This document shows, piece by piece, positions 19,801 to 26,130 of a DNA stretch of 64,000 nucleotides. The notes beneath the pieces were generated by a model. It was not told where the DNA came from, did not search any database, and saw only the letters and a program-made list of their open reading frames with translations. The stretch covers positions 1 to 64,000 of the forward strand of contig CALJOK010000053.1 of NCBI GenBank assembly GCA_937981555.1, given 5' to 3'. Each line of letters opens with the position of its first letter. Positions within the stretch are counted from its first letter, which is position 1. Both the position numbers and the translations under genes were made by a program. The stretch comes from an uncultured Saprospiraceae bacterium (GTDB taxonomy: Bacteria > Bacteroidota > Bacteroidia > Chitinophagales > Saprospiraceae).

Positions 19801-21513
19801 TTGATCTAATCCAGCATTTGCAATTGGTAAAACAGCATTGTCAAAAACATCAATCGTACTAGAATTTGTACAAACTACATTTCCTTCAATTTGAGTTATT
19901 GTTAAGGTATAAAGTCCAGCACAACCAACTTCTGCGATAGGTGCAAACTCTCCATTTAAAATACATGGACCAGTCCATTGATAAGAAACATTACCCGAAT
20001 TAGTAGAAAAACTACCATCCAAGAAAGCTGTTAGATTTGCACAATCAATCGTAGGTGGAGGACTTTGTACAATTACTGATTGAGGATTCAAAACAGTCAG
20101 ATTTAACGTTACAATACTATCGCATCCTAAATAATTAGCATTGGCTAAAGTTGTCATAAATGTTCCATTATTACAATAAGTGTCGGTTCCAATAGTTATA
20201 CAATCACCAATGCAAACAGTTTCATTGAGCATCGAAGTTCCACTTGGAATAACAGTCAAGGTTGTCGTAGTAACACTTAAGCAGCCATTTGGTAAAGGAG
20301 TATTATCTGAATAAATTCCAGAAGTTGTTTGGTTGGCGCCTCCGGCAAAATAAGATTCCCCTTCACAAATTGTTGCATCTACAAATTGTTCCATGCCACC
20401 ATAATATGGATCTGGTGTATATGGACAAATAGATTGATTATTATTTGCACCTCCTGTTGAAGAAGTTGTCCCCCAATATGCTAAAGGATTTCCTCCCAAG
20501 CAATTGGTTACAATATCGTAAGTTCCACTAAATATTAGCACCTCATCAAAATGGACTTCGTAAGCAAAAGTCGTCCCATTCCACTTAATTCTTACAAGGT
20601 GATCTTGTCCATCTTCAATATTTCCTCCATTTAGAGAAAGTGGTCCAGCTAGGGGAGGGGCTCCCGAATTTATATCTCCATTGATGAAAATTGAAGCATG
20701 ATCATTCGCAATATCATTTTGAGCAGCACCATTATCCCATGTGTCAAATTCCACAATAAATGAGTTGGTGATGCCTTGCGCACCAATTCCTCCACCTCCA
20801 TTACCACAAGCAGAAGTTCCAGCTGGATCATTTTGAAAACCAACCGTAATTCCATCAGCTCCTCCATTATTAGTTCCAAAGTTTAGAACAAACACTTTTT
20901 CAAAAGTCTGAGTCATATCGTGTTGCTCCGAATCCCATGCACAACCTAATTGAGTATTTACGGCAGTTGTCAATTGGACACAATTTCCGTTATTATTAGC
21001 TGTTCCCACTAACACATCTAATCCTAAAGGAATAAATGGAGGAGGATTGGAATCAGAAACTCGAATTTCAAAATTACCATTAGGTGCTCCACCTACTGCC
21101 CATACTCGAATATAGATGGTCATTCCAGGCGTCAATCCATTTCCTTCGTAAAGTGCTGCCGAAGCATCTCCGCATAGATCTTCAGAAGAACAAGCCATCA
21201 AATTTAGATTGGAACAAGAGCCTGAATAAATCGCCAAAGCAGGATTTGTCATTGTCCCTGGCAATAGTACGACACTTAAAAATCCAGTTGCTGGAACAGT
21301 AGTCGAAAACCAGAAATCATTAGAAATATAGTTCCCACAAGGGGGAGTTGGAACTCCTGAATTAGTAAATCCTAGGTTAGAGTGCGTCTCAAATTGACCT
21401 AGATTATTAGCAATTGGAGTAGCTGTATTACAAGTGTTTCCGGCCCACATTTCAGTTTTTATAAAAAAAACAAAAAGCAGTCCGAGTAAGAGTTTTAGTG
21501 TTGGTCTCATCAA
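13900..21513 (-). CDS. Giant repeat surface protein with T9SS type B sorting domain
   Basis: This 2537-residue secreted protein has a signal peptide (1-25), a beta-sandwich resembling prepeptidase C-terminal domains (about 26-155) and an L-type-lectin-like domain (about 160-385; VEFDTWDN, DGITVGFQND, HLVRIKWNG). About 22 Ig/PKD-like repeats of roughly 82 residues follow (consensus C..T...LDGS.SS.G....Y.W... YTL.VT...NGCS). After them come one SprB-like repeat (QPPCFGDQGSVIINNIVGG), a further beta domain and a gliding-motility-type C-terminal domain (from IPNAFTPNDDGFND to VTLRK), which is a T9SS type B signal. Each repeat starts and ends with a cysteine, suggesting one disulfide per repeat. 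It is probably a long adhesin on the cell surface. Confidence 0.92.
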   Translation of the reverse strand: MMRPTLKLLLGLLFVFFIKTEMWAGNTCNTATPIANNLGQFETHSNLGFTNSGVPTPPCGNYISNDFWFSTTVPATGFLSVVLLPGTMTNPALAIYSGSCSNLNLMACSSEDLCGDASAALYEGNGLTPGMTIYIRVWAVGGAPNGNFEIRVSDSNPPPFIPLGLDVLVGTANNNGNCVQLTTAVNTQLGCAWDSEQHDMTQTFEKVFVLNFGTNNGGADGITVGFQNDPAGTSACGNGGGGIGAQGITNSFIVEFDTWDNGAAQNDIANDHASIFINGDINSGAPPLAGPLSLNGGNIEDGQDHLVRIKWNGTTFAYEVHFDEVLIFSGTYDIVTNCLGGNPLAYWGTTSSTGGANNNQSICPYTPDPYYGGMEQFVDATICEGESYFAGGANQTTSGIYSDNTPLPNGCLSVTTTTLTVIPSGTSMLNETVCIGDCITIGTDTYCNNGTFMTTLANANYLGCDSIVTLNLTVLNPQSVIVQSPPPTIDCANLTAFLDGSFSTNSGNVSYQWTGPCILNGEFAPIAEVGCAGLYTLTITQIEGNVVCTNSSTIDVFDNAVLPIANAGLDQVLDCTTGCTFLDATMSSSGTNIIYSWTGPNGFSSNLQNPEVCEAGNYTLSVYNSNNNCIAGDVVTVTGSSAPITNAGVDATVDCTNPTATLDGSGSDMGTGITLVWLDASGMQVGTGPTLTTGTIGTYTLVVTNTANGCSAIDEAAITGNTNLPTADAGADVMIDCNNTSVNLDGSNSDMGTGFTLVWLDSNGLQVGTGAILNTSDIGTYTLVVTNTTTGCSAMDDAIVSGNANLPIANAGADFIIDCNNLLANLDGSGSDSGTGFTLVWQDANGTPVGIGTNFNTPNTGTYTLIVTNTANGCSSNDDVIVSENTTPPNVDAGVDATIDCNNLSANLDGSNSDMGTGFTLVWLDSNGLQVGTGATLNTSDIGTYTLVVTNTATGCSAMDDAVVLENNTLPTANAGPDFTIDCTNSSATLDGSGSDSGTNFTLVWQDASGIQVGTGTTLNTPNTGTYTLVVTNTITGCSAMDDAIVSGTSNLPTADAGTMSTLTCDILNVTLNGSNSSTGANFSYEWQNSSGDSLGNDVLLNVSDPDTYTLIVTDISNGCSQFSTVTIDQNITPPTADAGTGGILSCTATSITLDGSNSSQGGFDYDWFNSNNTNIGSGNMINVSSSDTFTLVVTSMTNGCSASDEVIITQDTNVPTVTANSDGDLTCANIDVTLDGTGSSSGANIIYEWFDNQNVSLGGNISINTSQSGTYTFVVTDNSTGCSSSTDVVVIEDITEPSVIIQSPMQLTCTDLQSTLDGSSSSSGVNFNYEWFDSDNMPVGNGSIINVSEAGFYTLVITNSITGCSNLDSIEVTQDGNVPVANINLTTDVLNCNDANILLQSSGSSSGTGIIYSWSDANGVLSTASNWDVTTPGDYTLTVSNNANGCSTTTSVTISQDTISPQIVTNSETITCDQPSSLLDGTGSTSGTEIIYEWQNNMGGFLSNDISFQVNQAGNYNFIITNNDNGCSTSEVVTVNENITNVISNAGNNATLTCGTTSVQLDGSNSTSSTTINYQWINSAGVPMGNDPLLDASVADTFYLIVTDTQNGCADTSSTIVAQDADLPTPIITNDGILTCINDEVNLDGSTSTGIGTLDFEWTDPNGFSIIDQTNIDALIIGNYELIVTDQSNGCSATTTFLVEENIDSPFSDAGQNDTLDCSATMATLDGSNSDLGTDYSYEWLSPNGTPVGISPILNTSESGVFTLTVTNNINGCTDISEVEVIQSADLPTAIIAPPNLITCTQDNVNLIGSMSSGIGQLSFQWYSFGQQIGNTPTLNVSQAGTYILDVIDLSNGCVASTSVLVEDNLTPPIAGTNDDGTLTCTQTSYEIDASNSSIGSNFQYEWLDLTGMTLGNNFSYNATEVGFYNLLVTDISNGCFTLTSIEITEDITPPDALPTVDGILTCSTTDVELDAIISTATSYEWFNPAGNSISTSSTVLVNDIGLYQLVATDDGNGCTAVQQILVEENTTLPTPSIDAITDLNLSCDQNSLVVDGGNSTPIGNVTYEWTLNNVLISTVQNPQIDEAGTLVLTVTDIQNGCSESTSVTITQDNDFPIIEFENPDMLTCIVTSLDLDATNSSTGNDLEYLWTGPGTIQNPTTLTPTISQPGTYTLTVLNTVNGCEVSDEITITENVTPPVAIISPADEFDCTTFSIALDASNSSVGNNFTYQWATSNGNISGNQNTLNTTVSQTGIYTLEITNTINGCTTLESITINANNDVLTSADFLINQPPCFGDQGSVIINNIVGGTAPYLYSIENQPFTSNPNFNSLEPGNYNLLIEDALGCQYSEEITILDIPELIIELPASITIELGENYELLPQINYPSNSIDTLYWSSSDSLDCYNCLNPIATPNNTSLYTLTVINLNGCKTTANILVNVEKPRDVFIPNAFTPNDDGFNDIFYINANDLMIKQVNKFQVFSRWGELVFTAEDFQPNLPDHGWDGFFKGEKLNPNVFVYYAEIEFIDGLIKIYKGDVTLRK
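18370..19353 (-). repeat. Two 492-bp higher-order repeat units inside the giant gene
   Basis: Repeats 4-7 of the giant protein alternate in type: LDSNGLQVGTGA..NTSDIG, QDANGTPVG..NTPNTG, LDSNGLQVGTGA..NTSDIG, QDASGIQVG..NTPNTG. The unit at about 18862-19353 therefore corresponds to the unit at about 18370-18861. A stretch of 87 nt compared by eye differs at about 11 positions. This indicates a fairly recent duplication of a repeat pair. Confidence 0.8.
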
Positions 21514-21884
21514 AAGGGAAGGTTTGCGTTGCCATTAAAAAAAGAACCATTTCAATTTCTATTGGAAAATTAAAATAGTCTCTAAGGTTTAAATAAAATA
21601 ATAGGCGCTGAATTCAGTTTCTAAAAATACAAAAAATATCCTTTTTGACCTTCAATCTCAAAGAAAAATCAAATGGAAAAAGAGGAGATTCACCTTGAAA
21701 ACTCAATATTTAGGCAGTTTTTCGAAATTTTTCACCCTAGATAGTGTGTCATTCACCACAATGATTCCTATTTCCACCATTTCGCTTCCAAATCTTTTTT
21801 TTTCCAAAAAAAATTAAAGCATTTTTGTGTCAATTCAATCAAGGAAAATTACATTCGAAAACCTTCAAACTTAAACCAATTCAA
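21514..21884. other. Intergenic region between divergent genes, no gene seen
   Basis: This AT-rich spacer separates the giant surface-protein gene from the cysteine synthase family gene. It should contain both promoters, but I could not assign convincing -33/-7 pairs. CATTTTTG about 65 nt before the ATG at 21885 is a weak candidate for the rightward gene. Confidence 0.5.
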
Positions 21885-22898
21885 ATGACAAAATTGACCT
21901 CCGAAATAGAGCAAAGAATCCAGCAGGGAGCATATAGAAATATTACTAAAGCTATTGGAAATACTCCACTTGTCAAATTGAGACATTTATCTAAAGATCT
22001 TCATACCAATATTTATGTGAAATTGGAATGTTTTAATCCTGGTCTTTCAGCTAAAGATCGAATAGCAGCTTATATGATTGAAAAGGCAGAACGAAATGGA
22101 TTGTTAGGACCTGGGGGGACTGTAATTGATGCAACTTCAGGAAATACAGGTTATGCTTTGGCCATGATTTGTGCAATCAAAGGATACCGATGTGTTTTGA
22201 CTGTGGCAGATAAAGCTTCAGCAGAGAAAGTAAATGCACTTAAAGCGTTAGGAGCTGAAGTAATTTTGTGCCCATCTAAGGTCAAACCAGAAGATCCAAG
22301 ATCATATTATTCACAAGCTGTTCGTTTAGCAGGTGAAATTGAAGGGGCATATTATACTAACCAAAACTTTAATTCAGACAATAATTTAGCTCATTATCAT
22401 GGAACTGGCCCTGAAATTTGGGAACAAACAGAAGGTAAAATTACTCATATCGTTGCAGCTGTTGGAACGGGAGGAACACTTTGTGGAACGGCTCAGTATT
22501 TGATTGAGCAAAATCCAAATATAGAAGTAATTGGAGTTGATGCAAAAGGTTCTGTTTTGAAAAAATACCACGAAACGGGCGTTTTTGATGATAGTGAGAT
22601 TCATCCATATAAAATAGAGGGATTAGGAAAAAGCATAATTCCTGGAAATGTTAATTTTGATGTAATTGATTACTTTATTCGAGTAAATGATTTGGATTCA
22701 GCTCATATGACTAGATCATGTGCTAATCGAGAAGGATTATTTTTAGGATATTCTTCAGGAGCGGTGATGCAAGCGATTCATCAGAAAAAAGATTGGAAAG
22801 AAGATGATTTAGTAGTGATGGTTTCTGCGGATCATGGAAGTAAATACTTGAGTTCTGTGTACAATGATGATTGGATGAAAGAACAAGGATTTATTTAG
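21885..22898 (+). CDS. Cysteine synthase / cystathionine beta-synthase family PLP enzyme
   Basis: This 337-residue fold-type II PLP enzyme has NTPLVKL, the PLP lysine in NPGLSAKDRIA, the substrate loop DATSGNTGYALA, the phosphate-binding GTGGT and GLFLGYSSGA near the C-terminus. It makes cysteine or cystathionine by beta-replacement of an activated serine. The C-terminal region around SCANREGLFLGYSSGA is like the cystathionine beta-synthase branch, but the protein ends without CBS domains. Substrate choice (O-acetylserine or homocysteine/serine) cannot be settled by eye. The start MTKLTSEIEQ (21885) was chosen over an upstream ATG at 21825 because the extra 20 residues look non-homologous. 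Confidence 0.85.
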   Translation: MTKLTSEIEQRIQQGAYRNITKAIGNTPLVKLRHLSKDLHTNIYVKLECFNPGLSAKDRIAAYMIEKAERNGLLGPGGTVIDATSGNTGYALAMICAIKGYRCVLTVADKASAEKVNALKALGAEVILCPSKVKPEDPRSYYSQAVRLAGEIEGAYYTNQNFNSDNNLAHYHGTGPEIWEQTEGKITHIVAAVGTGGTLCGTAQYLIEQNPNIEVIGVDAKGSVLKKYHETGVFDDSEIHPYKIEGLGKSIIPGNVNFDVIDYFIRVNDLDSAHMTRSCANREGLFLGYSSGAVMQAIHQKKDWKEDDLVVMVSADHGSKYLSSVYNDDWMKEQGFI

Positions 22899-22929
22899 AA
22901 TTCACTTAGAACACAAGAAATTAAAACCA

Positions 22930-22974
22930 AAAAAGAGTTTGTACTTTGCCAAGTACAAACTCTTTCTTTTTTAC
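22930..22974. terminator. Bidirectional terminator between cysteine synthase family gene and hpf
   Basis: A 15-bp stem (AAAGAGTTTGTACTT / AAGTACAAACTCTTT) has an A-tract on its left and a T-rich tract on its right, so it can stop transcription from both convergent genes. Confidence 0.88.
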
Positions 22975-22992
22975 AATGTAAGAAGACTAAAA

Positions 22993-23292
22993 TTATTTTT
23001 TAGCATTTCTTTCTTTGTATTTTATAAGTTGCCGCTTCAAAGTAGAAGTTGCGCTGTCGATAGAAGCCTCAAATGATTTATTTGATTCTTTTACATAAAG
23101 AACACCTCCTGGAAGTGTAATTTTTACTTCAGCTACTTTATCTTTGATTTGGCCAGAGTTTTCTAATTTAAGAATAACATCAGCATCAATAATTCGATCA
23201 AAAAGCTGAGTTAATTTACCTAGTTTTCTTTCTATGAACATAATTAAGTTCTTATCCGCTGAGAAATGTAATGATTGAGTGTGTACTTTCAT
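22993..23292 (-). CDS. hpf: Ribosome hibernation-promoting factor, short type
   Basis: This 99-residue protein starts MKVHTQSLHFSADKNLIMFIERKLGKL and has the beta-alpha fold of the HPF/RaiA family (ADVILKLENSG, KVAEVKITLPGG). The length corresponds to the short form without a C-terminal dimerisation domain. It binds the 30S subunit in slow growth and silences ribosomes. It lies downstream of xer and rpsU on the same strand, an arrangement often seen in Bacteroidota. A spacer of about 350 nt separates it from xer, so it may have its own promoter. Confidence 0.9.
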   Translation of the reverse strand: MKVHTQSLHFSADKNLIMFIERKLGKLTQLFDRIIDADVILKLENSGQIKDKVAEVKITLPGGVLYVKESNKSFEASIDSATSTLKRQLIKYKERNAKK

Positions 23293-23649
23293 TAGTATCG
23301 TAATTTTTAACTGTTAAAAAATAGGTAAGTAATTTTAATTCTGAGTTGGTGCTACATAGGCAGTAGGGTTTTTAATGGTTATGAAAAAAGAATAACGATG
23401 AATAATTTATTTCATTGTTATTTTATCTAGAACCAATCTAAGTTTTTAGTTTTAAAAATGAAAACTTTGGCAGAAGAATGTGTGACACAAATCTACATTG
23501 TTAGAATAAAATAATTCTAATATGTTATTTAAACAAATGAAAAAAATAAAAGTTCTATGATTGGAATTAACCTAATGTTTACAATAGGTTAGGGCTGGTT
23601 GAAGAAAACATATAATTAAAAAGTTTAATTATTGAAAATGTAACAATTT
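23293..23649. other. 357-nt spacer between xer and hpf, no gene seen
   Basis: No open frame or RNA gene is apparent. It holds a small hairpin, AACCTA/TAGGTT at about 23570-23590, that again contains the TTAACCT word seen upstream of both histidine kinases. The hpf promoter should be here, but I cannot place it. Confidence 0.5.
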
Positions 23650-24549
23650 TTACTCTGATTTTTTTTTCGCTTTAGGATGAGCTTGTTGATACACTCTTTT
23701 TAGTTTTTCAATAGAATTATGGGTATAAACTTGAGTTGCAGCGAGGCTAGAATGTCCCAATAATTCTTTGATAGCATTAAGATCTGCGCCATTATTGGAG
23801 AGGTGAGTAGCGAAGGAATGTCTTAAAACATGAGGACTTCTTTGCTCAACAGTTGTGATTTGAGATAAATATTTCTTCACTAAGTTATAAACTAACTTGG
23901 GATACATTTTTTTTCCTTTTTCAGTTAAAAAAAGAGAATCAGTAGCACCTAATGCAAATTCATCAGTTCTAATTTCTAAATAATTTTTCAGACGATCTGC
24001 TAAAGGACGAGCAAAAGGAATTAGTCTTTCTTTATTTCCTTTTCCTAAAACTTTGACCTGATCATTGAAAAAGTCCAAATCATTGGGCGTCAAATTGATT
24101 AATTCAGATCGTCGCATGCCAGTAGAATATAGCATTTCCATTACCATCTCATCTCGAACTGCTGCGTAACCTTCACCAAAATTGATTTTTTCAAATAAAT
24201 TTTCCATCTCAATTTCTTTAACCACAACGGGTAGACGTTTACCTACTTTTGGAGCAATAACTTTGAGCATTGGATTCTCTTGAATCTCTTTTCGTCTTTT
24301 TAAAAATTTAAAATAAGTCTTGAGAGTGGATAATTTTCGGTTGATAGATCGAGGAGTGATCTTGTTTTGCATAAGTTCGACTACCCATGCCCTGATATGG
24401 AAATGCCTTACTTCCAAGATGGAAGTAAGGCTATATGTTTCTTCGAGATAAGCGAAAAATTGAAATAGATCGCTTTGGTACGCAGTAATAGTATGCGTAG
24501 AAAATCTTTTTTCTAATTCAAGGTATTTTAAAAAGACGGTAATGTCCAT
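23650..24549 (-). CDS. xerC: Tyrosine recombinase of the XerC/XerD type
   Basis: This 299-residue recombinase has an N-terminal SAM-like DNA-binding domain (1-90) and a catalytic domain with the Arg of YSTGMRRSEL, the Lys of LGKGNKERL, HxxR in HVLRHSFATHL, the His of LGHSSLAATQ and the Tyr nucleophile of QVYTHNS. Length and motifs match the chromosome-dimer resolvases acting at dif rather than phage integrases. Its position between rpsU and hpf is the usual chromosomal one in this phylum. Whether it is the XerC or XerD partner cannot be told from sequence alone. Confidence 0.9.
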   Translation of the reverse strand: MDITVFLKYLELEKRFSTHTITAYQSDLFQFFAYLEETYSLTSILEVRHFHIRAWVVELMQNKITPRSINRKLSTLKTYFKFLKRRKEIQENPMLKVIAPKVGKRLPVVVKEIEMENLFEKINFGEGYAAVRDEMVMEMLYSTGMRRSELINLTPNDLDFFNDQVKVLGKGNKERLIPFARPLADRLKNYLEIRTDEFALGATDSLFLTEKGKKMYPKLVYNLVKKYLSQITTVEQRSPHVLRHSFATHLSNNGADLNAIKELLGHSSLAATQVYTHNSIEKLKRVYQQAHPKAKKKSE

Positions 24550-24629
24550 TCTAATTATTATAAGCTGTTACGAAATAAAAAGTATTTGCTTACTCAAATT
24601 AGAGAAATACCTCCTCAAAAGCAAAAAGA

Positions 24630-24815
24630 TTACTCTCCGTAATTTTTTAATTTATAAGCAGCTTTTAACATTTCAGCTCTTCTTCTTACAGAAGGTTTTA
24701 CGAATTCTTTTCTTCGACGTAATTCTTTTAATGTACCTGTTTTGATAAATTTACGTTTATACACTTTAAGTGCTCTGTCGATTGAATCGCTATCTTTTAC
24801 ATCAATAATTAGCAT
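24630..24815 (-). CDS. rpsU: 30S ribosomal protein S21
   Basis: This 61-residue basic protein (MLIIDVKDSDSIDRALKVYK, KPSVRRRAEML) is bS21 in full. It binds near the anti-Shine-Dalgarno end of 16S rRNA. No Shine-Dalgarno-like GGAGG precedes the start; the leader is AT-only. The xer gene follows 80 nt downstream in the same direction. Confidence 0.97.
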   Translation of the reverse strand: MLIIDVKDSDSIDRALKVYKRKFIKTGTLKELRRRKEFVKPSVRRRAEMLKAAYKLKNYGE

Positions 24816-24853
24816 AAATATTATATTTAGATTAATTTTTTAAAATTGGACTG

Positions 24854-24861
24854 CAAAGATA
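24854..24861 (-). promoter_or_regulatory. -7 box for rpsU
   Basis: TATCTTTG on the minus strand fits TAnnTTTG exactly and would give a leader of about 30 nt. The -33 element would be a degenerate TTC at 24882-24884, 20 nt away. Confidence 0.5.
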
Positions 24862-25003
24862 AGCCAATTATATTAAGAAATGAAATTGTTTTTTGTAAAA
24901 AATTAAAAGAAATTCGACCTGAAAACCATTAAAATAAGATTTCTTAAATGGTAGAATTTAAAGTTTTTTCATCCTTATTTTAGTGTTTTAAAAAATAATA
25001 CCC

Positions 25004-25459
25004 ATGTATAAAGAAAGAAAAGGCAAACATTTTATTAAAAATCCATTTTATGAAGGTGGACTGAAAGCTATGCGAGCGTTTATTTCTAAAAATAAACGAT
25101 ACCCGAAACAGGCTTTGGAAGAGAAAATAGAAGGAACGGTCTTTATCAAATACACAATTAATTATAAGGGAAAAGTGATCGAAGCGAAGGTGGTGAAAAG
25201 TCTAGGATATGGTTGTGATGAAGAAGCCCAACGAGTGATTAGATTAATGAAATTTGAAGCACCTAAAAATCGTGGAATCAAAGTCAAGTTTTTTAAAAAT
25301 ATCCAAATCCATTTTAGATTACCAAAGGAAAAGGAAAAAACGGCTCCACCAGTTCAATCTCAAACTAGTTTATCTTATACAATCACTCCATCTAAGAAAG
25401 AAGAAAATCCATCTAAGCCGAAGAAAGGAGGCGGATATTCTATTCAGATTAAATACTAG
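25004..25459 (+). CDS. TonB C-terminal-domain protein without membrane anchor
   Basis: This 151-residue protein places a TonB-type C-terminal domain at residues 15-105 (GGLKAMRAFISKNKRYPKQA, EGTVFIKYTINYKGKVIEAKV, CDEEAQRVI). A proline-, serine- and lysine-rich tail follows. Ordinary TonB has an N-terminal membrane helix and a periplasmic linker before this domain; both are absent here and no signal peptide is visible. As written it would stay in the cytoplasm. It is a single-gene unit between rpsU and a SusCD operon on the other strand. Confidence 0.75.
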   Translation: MYKERKGKHFIKNPFYEGGLKAMRAFISKNKRYPKQALEEKIEGTVFIKYTINYKGKVIEAKVVKSLGYGCDEEAQRVIRLMKFEAPKNRGIKVKFFKNIQIHFRLPKEKEKTAPPVQSQTSLSYTITPSKKEENPSKPKKGGGYSIQIKY

Positions 25460-25477
25460 AAAAGTTATTACTCTAAA

Positions 25478-25518
25478 AAAAGAAAGAGGAAGTCAAATGA
25501 ATGACTTCCTCTTTTGTA
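25478..25518. terminator. Terminator between TonB-like gene and SusCD operon
   Basis: A 13-bp stem (AAAGAGGAAGTCA / TGACTTCCTCTTT) has an A-tract on the left and CTTTTG on the right. The better U-tract is on the minus strand, so it may serve mainly the leftward operon and also stop the rightward gene. Confidence 0.75.
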
Positions 25519-25582
25519 TTATTAGAAATAGGCCTAAAATAAATAAGACCTATTTAAATATTCAAATGTTATTGTAATTAAA

Positions 25583-26095
25583 TTACATGTCTACATCAGA
25601 AATCTCTAAATTCGCTGACTTTAAGAAATCAGTACCACCTCGTCCAACTGCAAGACTTCCTTCAGCATTACTAGCAGAAGTCAATGTAAGTGTCAGAGTT
25701 TTAGTACCATCAATTACTCCATCAGACAAGATCTCAATATCTAATGATACTTGATCTCTGTCTTGAAAGTCATTTACATCTACTGCCAAAGTGATAGATC
25801 CGGCACCCACGATGTTATAATCAGTACCTGCTACTGCTGTACCTGAAATATCATAAGTGATATTTACATCCGATAATGTTCCTGCAGGAGCCTCGATAAT
25901 GAAAGACGCACTTCCTGCATCTTCATCAACTACTAGGGTTTCCAAAACAGCATTATTAGTCGTTCCATCACCAAATGCTACATAAGCTGGTAATTCTTCA
26001 AGATCAAAATACTCTTCGGTATCGTATTCATTTCCACATGCCGAAAGAATGATTAAGCTGAAGAAGAACAAAGTATATTTAAAATTAAATTTCAT
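25583..26095 (-). CDS. Calx-beta-like lipoprotein of the first SusCD operon
   Basis: This 170-residue lipoprotein has a signal peptide with lipobox LSAC and an acidic stretch after the cysteine (CGNEYDTEEYFDLEE), as in surface-exposed Bacteroidota lipoproteins. The rest resembles a Calx-beta domain (VVDEDAGSASFIIEAP, ITYDISGTAVAGTDYN, KTLTLTLTSASNA). It is the third gene of a SusC-SusD-lipoprotein operon with a 35-nt spacer from susD. It may help bind the same ligand; the ligand is unknown. Confidence 0.82.
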   Translation of the reverse strand: MKFNFKYTLFFFSLIILSACGNEYDTEEYFDLEELPAYVAFGDGTTNNAVLETLVVDEDAGSASFIIEAPAGTLSDVNITYDISGTAVAGTDYNIVGAGSITLAVDVNDFQDRDQVSLDIEILSDGVIDGTKTLTLTLTSASNAEGSLAVGRGGTDFLKSANLEISDVDM

Positions 26096-26130
26096 GATTT
26101 TCTTATTTTAAATTTTTAATAAAATGCCTA

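Noticed and set aside
23650-24549. Tyrosine recombinase as a sign of an integrated element
   Set aside because: Its length, motifs and place between rpsU and hpf fit a chromosomal Xer recombinase. No attachment repeats or phage genes are nearby.
24542-24745. Plus-strand open frame of 67 codons near rpsU
   Set aside because: It overlaps rpsU and the xer start on the opposite strand, and its hydrophobic translation has no recognisable feature.
25254-25577. Plus-strand frame that overlaps the TonB-like gene and the terminator
   Set aside because: It runs through a strong hairpin and shares most of its length with the TonB-like gene in another frame.
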